Below, piece after piece: positions 1 to 11,441 of a stretch of 64,000 nt of DNA. The number at the start of each line of letters is the position of its first letter. The stretch's first letter is position 1. The position numbers and the translations under genes were made by a program. Source of the stretch: Thereva unica (Eukaryota; Arthropoda; Insecta; Diptera; Therevidae); NCBI GenBank assembly GCA_949987705.1, contig OX465281.1, positions 169,026,516 to 169,090,515 on the forward strand, in the 5' to 3' direction. The notes beneath the pieces are model-generated. The model was not told where the DNA came from and did no database searches. It saw only the letters and a list, made by a program, of their open reading frames with translations.

Positions 1-749
1 TTCTACTTATTGCATTTTAACTAGTATTATTTGTTTTCTTCTTTCTTTTTTTGAAATACCTAATTTTGATAATCAAAAAAACCTTTTATTTCCGAAAATC
101 GGTATATTTTCAATTAACGTATATTTTTTAATTAATTCGGGCGGTAAGTAAATAACTATTTTATAATATTTTATTCATTGATATGTAAATTAAATATTAA
201 AAATTCCAAAGCCTGCAAAATTTTACCGTTTTGGCATTTTTGTTTTTTTGTTTTATATCTGTCCCCATTTGGGAACGCTGGTTGAAACGTCAACAAAGAG
301 AACAAAAAATAACTACAAAACTTTAATGACAAAAATTCACTTTATTTGATTCTAACTGTTTAGGATTTATAAATTTTATTTTTACTTTATTTCTACACGC
401 TTTACTTTGTGTTTACTTTAACCGATACAATAATTACGACCTTGCTTTAATTTTATTTTACTACACGTCCAAGACACCGCGTAACCGCTCTACGTTCTGA
501 CTGCCGTCATCGCCTCTGGTCAGATGGTTTTATTGTTTCGCCCTTGTGTGCGTCAGCATGCTGCCGGTTACCTGTTGTTAGGTAATTGCTGGTGCTGCCG
601 GTGGTGATTCCGGGTCACAGTGTCGCTTAGCGTGCACACTTGCCTTTTGGTGATGAAAGTGTTTTCTTTATTTTGCGAGGTTTGTTAAATGGAACGATCA
701 CCCAATTTGTTGCTAGTAGAGTACTAGGCCAGATTGGGCAACCGCTCCA
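1..749 (-). repeat. 3' LTR (or part) of BEL1
   Basis: On the minus strand a G-rich polypurine tract (plus 750-760) is followed directly by TGGAGCGG, a plausible TG start of the LTR at 749. The matching 5' LTR is absent, so the end is not defined. A TG at position 260 is one candidate for the outer edge. The minus strand contains AATAAA near 350, which could be the poly(A) signal. The outermost bases may be flanking DNA. Confidence 0.5.
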
Positions 750-760
750 TTCTGCCCCCC
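750..760 (-). other. Polypurine tract of BEL1
   Basis: Plus-strand TTCTGCCCCCC is the complement of a GGGGGGCAGAA purine run. It sits between env and the putative LTR start, as expected for the plus-strand primer of reverse transcription. BEL2 has the corresponding tract at the same relative place (18,004-18,013). Confidence 0.6.
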
Positions 761-901
761 GTTGAAATCTCCGATTTCAAGATTGAAGTGTGTAGCTGGA
801 ATGAAAATTGGTTAGTGTGTTATGTTCATCTAGCGGCATTTCCTCCGTGCTAGTTGTAGACTCTTGTGTTCTTTAGAGGTTTTGAGGCGCCTCGACTCGC
901 C

Positions 902-2941
902 TTAGTGCTGAGGCTGTTGAAGGTGGTGGTTTATGATTTTTATTGGCTTGAGGTGGATATGGAAGTGGATGGGTAGAGTGAAGTGCGTTGTACCATGGTG
1001 TCGAGGTGTTGTATGCTTGCATACATTCTCGTTTGCTTTCTGGTCTTCTGACTCTTGAATTGCGATGGTTGTGAGATTTCCCTGATCCTGCGGTGTTTCT
1101 CCTTGCGGCCTTGGTTGCCAGTTTCCTCTTGTGAGATGATTTGTGAGTGTGCTCCATGATGCCGCCACGAGTCGCCAATTCCAACCGTACTGCTCGTGAA
1201 TGGTCTGAGCGTTGATGATCATATTGCACATCTGCTTGATGATGGTGAAGACGGCGTAAGCGCCTAAGATGGCCAAGTATATTTGTCCTGCGTCGATGAG
1301 AAATGTCCATACTCGTTCCTTGACGACCTGCATTGCGCTGTGTATAGCCCCGGGAGTTAATAAGTTTAACACATCTACGTCCTGGTGGTCTACATGGATT
1401 CCGAGTAGTCGTTGAGCTACGATGTTGTTTATGGCTTGTTGCTCCGACGGGTACATCACTTGTCTTCGAAGGTCTTCTAGTGCTTCTGTGGAGTATATAC
1501 CTGCTCTCATTAGGTCTCCTGAGTCTTCGTATTTCCAATCGATGGTACTTGACGGTTTTAGCGTGTTCGGTGTGCGTATATGGATTGCTGGACTGAGTCC
1601 GTACCATTCTCCTAAAATGTGGTATTCTGACGTCATTAGGGGTGAACATGCTATTTCTGTGCCAAACTCCTGGATCAGATGAGTCCTTGGAGTCATGAAG
1701 AAACTTTGATTGGAATAGGTAATAGGAAGTTCATTGTAGCATTTAGAAACTCGTCTGATAGCGACCTCTACTGCTTGGCATTTGACTATGTATATGATTT
1801 CTCCTCGTTGTACTGCTGTGTAGCCTCGTTCCTTCATGTAGCGTAACGCGAATTCGGCTGGATTAGGGGATGCGATACTAAGTTGTGTCTGCAGGACCTC
1901 TATTTCTAGCTCACATCGTCGAGTTACCAGGTTAATATATAACTTCTCTATTTGCATTCGCATATGCCTCTCAGTGTACACAAATTTTGAGTTCACATAG
2001 GTCAATATGTCTAGGTTCCTTGCGTTCGTGGGATGCTTTGTGAAAAAGTACTCACTTGATGTTTTGGGTACAATGATCAGTCTTGGATGCTCCGTTTGAA
2101 AACCCTTGAATCGGCATACCGTTATGTCTTTCTTTATCTCTAGTGCGAAGATGAATTCTTCTGTATTTACAGTGTAGACCACGCTACCTCCTTTGGTTCC
2201 CTTGTCATAATTTTCAACCGTTAATTTATCTGCTCGTCCTTGCCATAATACATCATATTTTGTTTCCTCGCAAGCCGTGTTTGGTATGATGTCCCAGAAG
2301 CTTCTGCCGTTCTCGGGATCAGTGCAGTGGCCATCGAGATATGTGCATATTATGTTGTTGCGAATGACAATTTTGTTGTCGTGTAGACGGACAGTGCTGG
2401 GACAATCTGTGATGGTCAAAGTAATTGATTGTATGACAATTACCTTGTCCCAGTCATGACCACCATTGCTGTATCTGATGCCTTGGCAGTTGCCATCATT
2501 GTCTAAGCTTCCGGCAATAGTTTCTGAGTATGTGGAACTGCTATTTGGTTTGATGTCAGCAATAATTCTTCCATTAATTAATTGATAGGTTCCACTCTTG
2601 TGGATCTTCATGCAGTCCTCTTGACTTATTTCTGCGATGAAGGTACTTAATCCACCTGATACCAGTGATAGATGACTAAACATCCCACAGTGGAATATGG
2701 ACTGTATAATGCTTATTTTGCATTGATACGTCTGGACCACTGCAACTTCGCTTAGTTGCAAAAGCTGTATTTCTTCCTATTCATGTCGAGTTTTTGTCTC
2801 TTCAAATTGACATTCCGCGACTTCCACTAGAGAAACGGCGCTAATGTTTATGCTGTCGTGTCCGCAGTCGTAGGCGATTATGGCATTTGCTGTAGCACAT
2901 AGTCCTAATAAGGAGAGCATTACCACTTTTGTGTAGTACAT
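902..2941 (-). pseudogene. env: BEL1 envelope-like glycoprotein, one in-frame stop
   Basis: The open frame from 2,761 to 902 gives about 619 residues. The same frame is open upstream to an ATG at 2,941, which starts a hydrophobic signal peptide (MYYTKVVMLSLLGLC...). One TAG at 2,777-2,779 separates the two parts. The ectodomain is cysteine-rich. A hydrophobic, membrane-spanning segment follows (around WTFLIDAGQIYLAILGAYAVF), then a short polar tail. It has no furin site or fusion peptide like those of the BEL2 envelope, so it is a different envelope class. From memory the pattern resembles the chuvirus-type (Jingchuvirales) glycoproteins reported in arthropod BEL/Pao elements; this assignment is an inference. 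It lies immediately downstream of pol, the usual place for a captured env. Confidence 0.7.
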
Positions 2942-3081
2942 GTTGTCCTGAAATTGATGATAGTTTAAAGTCTTATGGCTAATTTCTTGATGATTTTCTT
3001 ATCTTCTATGTAGCTTCTTACTTTCTTATCTTACTTATTTGTTTAAATTTACGGAATATGATTGATTTGATTTGGTTGATT

Positions 3082-4430
3082 TTAGTTCTTTCTTATACTA
3101 CAGTCTGGGGTGACTATCGGACCATTGTCTTCTATAGGCAGCACGCTTACTTTTGTTATGGGTCGTGTTAAGGTTGTTTCCTTGCATCTTATCGTTACAA
3201 CTCGGACCAGTCCATCTCTTCCTGGATGTACTTCAATGATTCGTCCCAGTGCCGAGTTTGTTGGCGGTAGTCGTTCATCTTTGATTAATACCAAATCACC
3301 GATCTTTACGTTTGGAGTTCGATGTAGCCATTTAGGCCTTTGTTGTAGTCGATGTAGGTAATCTGTCTGCCATTGCCTCCAGAAGGTTTGATTCATTTGC
3401 TGCAGCATTTGCCATCTGCTTGTGATCCTGATGTTGGGTTCTAATAAATAGTCATCTGCTGGAGCTAGGATTGCGTTACCGATTAAAAAGTGTCCTGGTG
3501 TTAAGACTGCTAAGTCTTCCGGATCATTTGTTATAGAGCATAATGGTCGCGAGTTGAGACAAGCTTCTATTTGCGTTAAGAGTGTGTTTAATTCTTCAAA
3601 GGTCAATATTGTATTCCCTGTTGTTCTTTTCAGGTGGTGTTTTATGGACTTTACTCCACTTTCCCAGATACCACCAAAATGCGGTGATCCTGGCGGGATG
3701 AAGTGCCATTCAGTGCTGGCTTCCTCGATGGATGCGAAGACTTCTTCTGATATTCCCCAATCCTTTTGCATGTTGATTTGTGCCATTCGTCTGCTGGCTC
3801 CAATAAAGTTAGTACCACAGTCACTGTACAAGTGGCTGATTCTGCCGCGTCTAAATGTGAATCGACGGAAGGCAGCGATGAACGCGTCTGAAGTCATGTC
3901 GCTTACTGCTTCGAGATGCACCGCCTAGCCATGCAGACAAAGATGCAAATGTATCCCTTGGAAGTTCGCACTCTCCCTCTACATTTGGATTCTCTTATTG
4001 TCAAGGGACCGCAAAAGTCTACTCCTGTGTGTGTAAATGGATGACTTGGCTTTATACGATACTCTGGTAAGTCCCCCATCAGTTGCTGACTTGTGGCTGC
4101 CTTCTGTTTCCAGCATGGAAGACATGTATGTATTCGCTGTCTTATGAGATTTCTGGCCGCTACTATCCAGAATTCCTTTCTTATCATAGCTGTCACTAAT
4201 TGTGCTCCTCCGTGTAAAGTGATTCTATGGGCATCATCAATTAGCAGGTTGGTTACTGTGCTTCTAGCTGGAATTATAATCGGAAATCGCTCGTTGTAGC
4301 TTAAGTGAGCGTGCCGTAATCGCCCTCCTACTCTTAGGATTTCCTCAGGGTCAAGGAAGGGGTTTAGGCTGAGAATTGAGCTTTTAGAAGGTAATTGTTT
4401 TTGACTCTGTAATGCCGTAATCTCTTCCAT
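3082..4430 (-). pseudogene. BEL1 integrase, frameshifted
   Basis: Two overlapping frames (4,430-3,903 and 3,921-3,082) make up one integrase. The first has an HHCC-type zinc region (HRITLHGG ... CLPC) and the first catalytic Asp in GVDFCGP. The second has the second Asp in YSDCGTNF, the catalytic Glu in GGIWESGVKS, and the BEL-type C-terminal region with LTPGHFLIG and the WQTDYLHRLQQRPKW segment. A frameshift near 3,910-3,920 breaks the core domain, so the enzyme cannot be made intact. Integrase would insert the cDNA, generating 4-6-bp duplications. Confidence 0.85.
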
Positions 4431-5113
4431 AAGTGTTTTTTCTGTAGTATCTGGATGATATTGTTCTTGGCCTTTTTTAATTCGTTAATTCTCAAATGAC
4501 CTAGCGTTTTGACCTTGGTGCTTGCCTTGCAATTAGTCATGAATCTGTTGCAGTAAGCTGTGACTCTAACTAATTTTCTCCATGAAGAGTAGTGCTCCAG
4601 TAGTCTGGTAACGAATTCATTTTCCAAGGTGGTGATTAAGGTGACGGCTCCTTTCGCTTCCAGCTGGGTCTCTTGAACTTGTTCTTGTGATGGCCAGTGC
4701 TCCTTGGATTTGACAAGCCAAGTGGGACCATTCCACCACAATGTATGGCCTATGAGCGATTGAGCCGAGATTCCTCTGCTTGCGGAATCTGCTGGATTGT
4801 CCTTTGTAGGCACATGTCTCCAAATGCTGCTACTGCATTTTTTAGTGATGTCACTAACTCGGTTTGCGACAAATGTCTTCCATCTTGATGGGTGCCCTCG
4901 TAGCCATGATAGTACTATAGTGGAGTCACTCCAAAGATGAATTTGAGTTGGCTTGCTTGGAAGTATCGGTTGTGTCCTTTGTACTAATTTTGCTAGTAGG
5001 GACGCGGCGCATAATTCCAATCTCGGGAGGCTTATCTGCTTGACTGGCGCTACTCTAGTTTTAGCTGTCAGTAGTGATGATTTTGTTTTATCGTTAGACT
5101 TAAAAGAATCCAC
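4364..5113 (-). pseudogene. BEL1 RNase H region, N-terminal part deleted
   Basis: This frame encodes the C-terminal two thirds of the BEL/Pao RNase H (AKTRVAPVKQISLPRLELCAA, WSDSTIVLSWL, RHVPTKDNPADSASRG). Compared with BEL2, the opening segment carrying the first catalytic Asp (H-A-F-A-D-A-S-E-K-A-Y in BEL2) is missing. At 5,113-5,130 the frame shows TGA and TAA codons and then jumps to the middle of the domain, indicating a small deletion plus point mutations. The frame overlaps the start of the integrase frame (4,364-4,430), another frameshift. Confidence 0.8.
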
Positions 5114-5122
5114 TTAACAGAA

Positions 5123-6373
5123 TCAATGTATCTCATATTCTTCATCCTTGTGTGTTTGTAACCAGCGTGGAATTGTAAGTTCCTCGATCATGTGAAGTTG
5201 GTTCCTGAAGTTACGCCATGTCTCGCTAAGCCCTTGAGGTAGTAGCTCATCCCATTCGCCTTTTTCAAGCCATACCTTTTGCATTAGTATTTTAGCTGAA
5301 ATTACTATTGGGCTTAACCATCCTAATGGATCAAAAAGTAGAGATATTTCTGATAATAGTTCTCGCTTAGTCTCCACCTTTCTTGAATTGTTCTTGATTT
5401 TAAAATGAAATGTATCAGTGACGGGGTTCCAATGAATCCCTAATGTTTTGATAGTAGTGTTGATGTTAACCTCGGGAGGCCCTTTCAATTCCCTGTCTTG
5501 AATTGCTATGTCACGCAACGCTTGGTTATGATTACTGGTCCATTTTCGTAGGTGCAGACCGGATTCTCTGAGTATTTTTCGTACCTCTTCTATTAGATGA
5601 AGGGCTTCGGGGATTGAATCTGCTCCTGACATTAGATCATCCACATAAAAATCTTCTAAAATTATCCTTGCCGCTTTTTCGGACTGAGACGCGGCGTTGG
5701 TTGCTATCTGTTGAAGGGTACGTACGGCTAAGAATGGTGCTGATGCTGTTCCGTATGTAACGGTAAGCAAGCGGTATTCTTGTAATGGTTTCGTTGTCTC
5801 GCTCCTCCAAAGTATGCGTTGGTAATCAGCGTCCTTTTGGGCGACTCTTATCTGCCGGTACATTTTTTCAACGTCAGCAGTGAAGGCGATGGCATGTGTT
5901 CTCCACTTCAGCAGGGTGGATGCTAAATCTGCCTGGATGGTGGGCCCCGTTAGTAGGTGATCGTTCAGTGATGAATTATTAGTGGTTTTCGCGGAAGCGT
6001 CGAATACCACTCTTACCTTTGTAGTGGAACTTTGCTCCTTTATTACTGCATGATGTGGTAAGTAGCATGGTTTACCGAGTGTGTGAGTATCGTGGTTTTC
6101 AGGAATCACTAATTCCATGTATCCTAATTCCAGATATTCAGCCATAAACTTTTCGTATTCTTGTTTCAATTCGCTATGTGCTTCCAGTTTTCGCTCTAGA
6201 CTAAAAAATCTTCTTAATGCCATTCCTTTCGAGTCGCCGAGGGCTGGTGGTTCTGGATGTGACTTGAACGGCAGCTGTACTTCATATCGACCATCTTCTC
6301 TGCGCCGGTGTGTCGCCTTAAAGTGAGCTTCGCATTGAGCGTCGGCTTCAGTGAGATGTTTTTCTTCGGTCAA
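5123..6373 (-). pseudogene. BEL1 reverse transcriptase
   Basis: The RT core is open for 416 codons and continues in degraded form up to about 6,590 (ADVYPELIEEGQIKGPP, WILSRPV). Visible motifs are LRVVFDAS-like VRVVFDASAKT, the TADVEKMYRQI segment, TVTYGTASAPFLA and the catalytic FYVDDLMSGAD. The thumb/connection ends at the RNase H deletion. BEL2 shares the same organisation with clear amino-acid divergence, so these are different families of BEL/Pao. Confidence 0.85.
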
Positions 6374-6592
6374 TGGAACAATTCCCAGAATTGTTGTAAC
6401 AATTGCTTTATGTCACAGTGTAGACTAGTTGCAACCTTGAGACTATGACAGGTACTTTCCACCGGTCTTGACAAAATCCATCCCAGGATGGTACGTTGCG
6501 CTAATGGTGTTCCTGGAGGACCTTTAATTTGTCCTTCTTCAATTAGTTCGGGGTAGACATCGGCTCCTAAGAGAACGTCGATGCGCTGTGAT

Positions 6593-7185
6593 TCAAAGTA
6601 TTGAGGATCTGCTAATTGGAGACCCTTGATGTGTGACCACTGACCACTCTTGTGCTACTATTTGCTGTGTGGGGAGGTCCGCTGAAATTTGCCTCACTAC
6701 TAACGCATTCATATCTATATGGGGATCGTAAGCGTAGCGAGAGCTGAGCCTAAAATTGACTGTATGTTTGCTTGGCCCACACTGTTGGTTTTCTATTCCG
6801 AAGACTGTCACGAAAATGTTTGTTTTATTGAGTTGTAGAAGCTGGACGCTTCTTTCAGTAATGAATGAGACCTCTGAACCTTGGTCTATAAGAGCTCTAA
6901 GTGTTTTAGTCCCTGTCTTACTAGAGTGGACCTGAATGAGTGCTGTGGCTAGCAGGACGGATTTACTGACCTGTTTACATCCCTGCTGCCCCTTGCATTG
7001 CAGTGAAACTATTTCGTGGTTACCTTGTGCTTGATTGCTGTCAACTTCGTTCCTTCTTCCCAAGTTGACCTTGGCGGATGTGCTTCCGTTTCTTGGTTGC
7101 TCTGGATGGCTCTTGTTATGCCTGGGCTCTTCCAAAAGTAATAATGTGTTATGCCGTCTGTGGCATTTAAAACATGTTCCCCTAC
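6593..7185 (-). pseudogene. BEL1 zinc knuckle and aspartic protease
   Basis: The protease is recognised by ALIDQGSEVSFITERSVQLL, where the usual BEL D-S-G is D-Q-G, an altered active-site triad. Upstream, in a minus-strand frame ending in the gap, lies C-F-K-C-H-R-R-H, the remains of the last gag zinc knuckle. The frame breaks around 6,593 before the pre-RT region. Everything N-terminal of the zinc knuckle is lost in the N gap. Confidence 0.75.
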
Positions 7186-7385
7186 NNNNNNNNNNNNNNN
7201 NNNNNNNNNNNNNNNNNNNNNNNNNNNNNNNNNNNNNNNNNNNNNNNNNNNNNNNNNNNNNNNNNNNNNNNNNNNNNNNNNNNNNNNNNNNNNNNNNNNN
7301 NNNNNNNNNNNNNNNNNNNNNNNNNNNNNNNNNNNNNNNNNNNNNNNNNNNNNNNNNNNNNNNNNNNNNNNNNNNNNNNNNNNNN
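7186..7385. other. Assembly gap, 200 N
   Basis: Exactly 200 undetermined bases. The left side is the middle of a minus-strand BEL element (gag zinc knuckle) and the right side is the middle of a plus-strand LINE endonuclease. The real missing sequence should include at least about 1.5 kb of BEL gag, a 5' LTR and the LINE 5' part, unless those were lost before. The size is probably a placeholder. Confidence 0.95.
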
Positions 7386-9641
7386 AAGAACTATGAGGGG
7401 AGCGTGCTGTGGCTCGGACCACTATCTTGTCAAAGTGAAATTTAGAGCCCGGATAACGACCTAAACTCAAAGAGGGCAAACACAGCTAAGGTACGATATA
7501 GACAAGCTGAAACTTGAAGAAAGAAGAGAGGCCTATCAGAATGCTATCGTACAAAACCTGAGAGAAGGAGTAGGAGAAGAGCCTGACATTAACAACAAAT
7601 GGGAAAAGCTGAAAAACAGCGTAAAGGAGGCAGCAGAAGACGCCCTAGGCTGGGCCCCCAGACAGACTAGAATTGACTGGTTTGATCGGGATTGCAGAGC
7701 TGCAATAGAAGAACGAAACCAGAGCCACCGGGAGTACATCGCAAGGCCCACAAGAGCAAGGATGGAAGTCTTTAAGCTAAAAAGAAGAACTGCAGACAAG
7801 CTGTGCAGAAAGAAAAAGAGAGAGTATCTAAACAGGAGGATCCTACAGATACAGGAAGACTTCAACGAAGGTAGAACTAGGCAAGCCTACAAAGGAACAC
7901 GCCAGATCAGTAATAAGTTTCAGCCAAGAACCGATATTTGTAGAGACATGGATGGGAACCTATTAGCAGACCCGGATAGGATAAAGGAAAGATGGAGACA
8001 ATATTTTCAAAACTTATTGAATCCAACCCAAAGAATAAACGAAGACTCACAGGCGGAAGCAATGGTAATACCTCAAGATAGTATTCCAATAGAACCACCA
8101 ACACTGGATGAGGAACGGGAAGCTGTGAAAAGGCAAAAAAGCAGCAAATCCCCAGGCATCGATGGAATCGCAGCTGAGCTACTAAAGGAAGGAGGGCCGC
8201 AACTCTTAAGGAACTTACACGAACTCATATGTAACGTCTGGGACGACGAAGTTATACCAGATGACTGGAAGAAAGCGATTATATGTCCAATCTACAAGAA
8301 AGGAGATAAATTAACCTGTAAAAACTACAGAGGCATCTCACTCCTCAGCACCAGCTACAAAACCTTCACAATCCTTGTGAAACAAAAACTAGAACCTATA
8401 GCGGAAGGCCTTATAGGAGAATATCAAGCTGGTTTTAGGACAAACAGGTCAACATCGGACCAACTGCTGACCTTAAAACAAATTCGGGAGAAAACCTGGG
8501 AAAGGAATATAGATATATACCAGATATTTGTCGACTTTCAACAGGCATATGACTCGATAAACAGAGAGAGGCTGTACAGGATCCTATTGGAATTAGGAGT
8601 CCCCTCCAAGCTGGTACGACTGATAAAATGCGCAACGAATAGCTCCCTGGCGAAACTAAGGATTCAAAATGCAATAACAGAAGAGTTCGAAGTGCGACAA
8701 GGTCTTAGACAAGGAGATGGACTAGCCCCCATGCTTTTCAACGTGGCCCTAGAATGGGTGATAAGAAAAACATCAGTACGGAGAAATGCGTCCATAGCAA
8801 CGCAGTCTGTACAATTACTTAGATATGCGGATGACGTGAACATCGTGGGAAGGTCCTTTTTGGCAGCAAAAGAAGTCTATGTTGAATTAGAAGAGGCGGC
8901 CAAGGACATAGGGCTGAACATCAATGAAGAAAAAACGAAGGTGATGCAACAATCCAGAGCTGGAAGATTTAGAATGGGAAGAAATATAACTATCGACGAA
9001 CATAATCTAGAAGTAGTCGATAAAACAGTCTACCTTGGGTCTACAATTACAAAAAGAAACGATGAAAAGGAAGAAGTAACTAGACGAATACTACTGGCTA
9101 ATAGAGCTTTTTATTCCCAAAAATAAATATTGCACTCAAGATTTGTGCACAGAAAAACGAAACTTTCACTCTACAAAACAGTAATACGACCAGTACTGTG
9201 CTATGGCAGCGAGACTTGGACTATGACCCAGGAGATAGAGGAACAAGTCAACAGGTTTGAGAGGAAGTTGCTCAGATGCATAATAGGCCCAACGAGAGAG
9301 GATGGGATATGGCGAAGGAGATACAACAACGAGTTGTATGAAATTTTTGACGACCCAGAACTCTCAACGTTTATAAAAATCAACAGACTAAGACTAGCCG
9401 GCCACGTAATCAGGATGAATGATAACCGTATCCCAAAACGGCTTATGGTGGCCGAAATTCCAGGAAACAGACCAGTAGGTAGACCCAGGAGAAGATGGAT
9501 GGACTCTGTGACGACTGACGCAGAGACAATGCTGAACATTCGGAACTGGAGAACTGCTGCATGGAACCGTCAGACTTGGAGAAATTCCCTAGAGGAGGCC
9601 AAGGCTCGATTTGGGCTGTAGCGCCATTGGATGGATGGATG
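7386..9641 (+). mobile_element. 5'-truncated RTE-like LINE (LINE-C)
   Basis: The element starts within the C-terminal end of an APE endonuclease (G-S-D-H-Y catalytic motif) and runs through a full reverse transcriptase. It ends a few bases after the stop codon in a short tandem repeat, (GGAT)n at 9,627-9,641. A 3' end made of a short simple repeat rather than poly(A) is typical of RTE-clade LINEs; the clade name is an inference from this and from the protein style. The true 5' boundary is hidden in the N gap. Confidence 0.85.
7391..9621 (+). pseudogene. LINE-C endonuclease tail plus reverse transcriptase, two in-frame stops
   Basis: One frame is open from the gap to 9,621 except for TAA at 7,462 and TAA at 9,124. 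The order is the endonuclease C-terminal SDH motif, a basic linker region rich in K and R, RT fingers (WKKAIICPIYKKGD, KNYRGISLLS), AGFRTNRSTSDQLL, FVDFQQAYDS, GLRQGDGLAPMLFN, the catalytic LRYADDVNIVG, and the C-terminal region ending in R-L-A-G-H-V-I-R-M and a GRPRRRW segment common in insect RTE-like LINEs. The only defects in the RT part are the late stop and the lost 5' end, so this is a moderately young copy. Confidence 0.85.
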
Positions 9642-9910
9642 GAAAGCCCTTCAAGAGTGTTATAAGAACTAATTTAGACTTAACTAAGTATATAACTTTG
9701 ATAAATTTTTCTTTAAGAATTCTTGAAAAGCATTACTAGCCAGAAAGTGGCGTATGAAAATACTCTGGTGGTGGTCTGGAAGATTTCTTAAAGAGTTATT
9801 GAATTCGCATATAAGATAGTGTTATAAGCAGGTATAAGTAATACCCCTTTTAACACACTTAACGAGGTGTGTTATGAGAACTCGGTCTCCTATAATAGCT
9901 TTAGGTAATA

Positions 9911-10047
9911 CCCAGGACACACCAGCACTATTAATCTTGATTATGACGTCAGAATGACGTAGACTGCATTTTATTTCCATATCTTTTGTATGGGTCTACG
10001 TCATTTTGACGTCATAATTAAGATTAAGAGTGCTGGTGTGTCCTGGG
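9911..10047. mobile_element. Palindromic MITE, Tc1/mariner type, TA target duplication
   Basis: The ends CCCAGGACACACCAGCACT and AGTGCTGGTGTGTCCTGGG are perfect inverted repeats. The two arms of about 55 bp (9,911-9,964 and 9,994-10,047) fold on each other around an AT-rich loop. It is flanked by TA on both sides (9,909-9,910 and 10,048-10,049), the duplication made by Tc1/mariner transposases. It carries no coding capacity and must have been moved in trans. Confidence 0.8.
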
Positions 10048-10455
10048 TATAAGGGTGTTATACAACAGCAAAAGCTCTCTTGGGCTATAGTTTACAAGAG
10101 TACTAACAAGAGTACTGGGGGGCGAACGGCTTACAAGGACCTCGGAAAGTGGTGGCACCCAATTTGTCACTTCTGTAAAGACCCGAGAAAAGCCATGGCA
10201 GACGAACACCTAGCAGACCTGTTAGCAAGTCCTAATCCCACCTCCCCGCGGTGCCCCCTGGGGTACTTCTTCGGAAGGAGCTAACGGGAGACGGGCGAAT
10301 GGCGAGCTCTCTGCGCCACAAAACACAGTTTTAAGTCGGTTGGGCTGAGGGTTAGCACCCATAAAAACACCATTGCTACGAATCGGCAAACAATGCCTCG
10401 GAACCGGATGGACAACCCGACGACGACCTTTGCTTTTCGAACAAGGACACGAATC

Positions 10456-11441
10456 GGATCATAGAATGTGAGAACACTGCTTGCTGAGGTACGACTGGAT
10501 GAAGTCCTCAACGAGATGAATCGATATAAAATCAAGATCATGGGACTTAGCGAGACCAGATGGCCCGATGCGGGGAACATATCTGCCCAAACGGTGAGTC
10601 TTTGTTATAATCTGGTAGAAACGAAACTGAAAGCCGTAGGAGTGGCGTTGGCGTAATACTCACCAAAGAAGCCAGGTCCAGCCTCATTAGCTGGTCACCA
10701 GTTTCTGAGAGGATTAATACCGTGCGCCTGCGTACCAGACTAAGAAGTACTACGTTAGTCCAATGCTATGCTCTAACTGAAGACGCAGAAGATGACATCA
10801 AGGACGAGTTCTATATGCGACTGAATGAGGTTTTTCGCTCTATTCCAAGGGGAGACATCATTGTTTTAAAGGGTGACTTAAACGCACAGATCGGCCGTGA
10901 CAACACCGGCCTTGAACACGCAATTGGAAACCAACGCCTAAGCCAAGTTACCAATAACAATGGTGAGCTTTCCGTTGACTTTTGTAGTTCCCACCAACTC
11001 ATGGTAGGTGGAACTTACTTTTGTCACAAGAAGATACACAAAGAGACCTGGGTATCGCCCGATGGTAGAACGAGAAATCAGATAGATCACGTGGCCGTCA
11101 GCCGCAGATGGAGAAGTATTCTTGAGGATGTCAGGAGTTTCAGGGGAGCGGACACTGGAAGCGACCACCATTTGGTTGTAGCAACTATTCGCGTTAAAAT
11201 CGCCGCAATCAGAAACGTGCAACATGATGCTAGAACTCGTAGACGGTTTAACGTAGACCTTCTGCGGGAGAGCGTTAAAAAGCGGGAATTTGCTGGAAAC
11301 CTTCAAGAATTATTAAACCGGCAAACCGTTTCTGACGACACAAATATTGAAGAATTGTGGAGTACGACAAAGGGCGCGATATTGACGGCTGCGGAAACGA
11401 GCATCGGTTATGTCCAAAGAAACCAGCAACACTGGATCTAG
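10456..11441 (+). pseudogene. LINE-A APE-type endonuclease, frameshifted
   Basis: The N-terminal motif (N-V-R-T-L-L ... MGLSETRW, catalytic Glu) is in one frame (10,468-10,656). The rest (GDLNAQIGRD, H-K-E-T-W-V-S-P-D-G, RNQIDHVAV, GADTGSDHHLVVA) is in another (10,722-11,441), so at least one frameshift lies between 10,640 and 10,720. The asparagine of GDLNA and the SDH motif are the usual nuclease active-site residues. A TAG at 11,439 ends the frame before the RT linker, which continues in the same frame after it. Confidence 0.8.

Larger units (their letters stand above)
1..7185 (-). mobile_element. Decayed BEL/Pao LTR retrotransposon with envelope gene (BEL1)
   Basis: Read on the minus strand, the order is gag zinc knuckle (cut by the assembly gap), aspartic protease, RT, RNase H, integrase, env, polypurine tract and LTR. 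This order and the motifs (retropepsin DQGSE variant, FYVDD in RT, DFCGP and WESGVKS in integrase) are those of the BEL/Pao superfamily. The reading frame is broken by several frameshifts and stops, so this is an old copy. The 5' LTR and nearly all of gag are missing: the sequence ends in the run of N at 7,186, and the far side of the gap is a different element. The 3' LTR lies at the window start and its outer boundary cannot be fixed. Confidence 0.9.

Noticed and set aside
7035..7479. Long frames running through the N gap
   Set aside because: They exist only because N codons carry no stops.
10030..10284. 84-codon frame starting in the MITE
   Set aside because: It begins inside the MITE arm and runs into the LINE-A leader. 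It is a chance frame across a junction.
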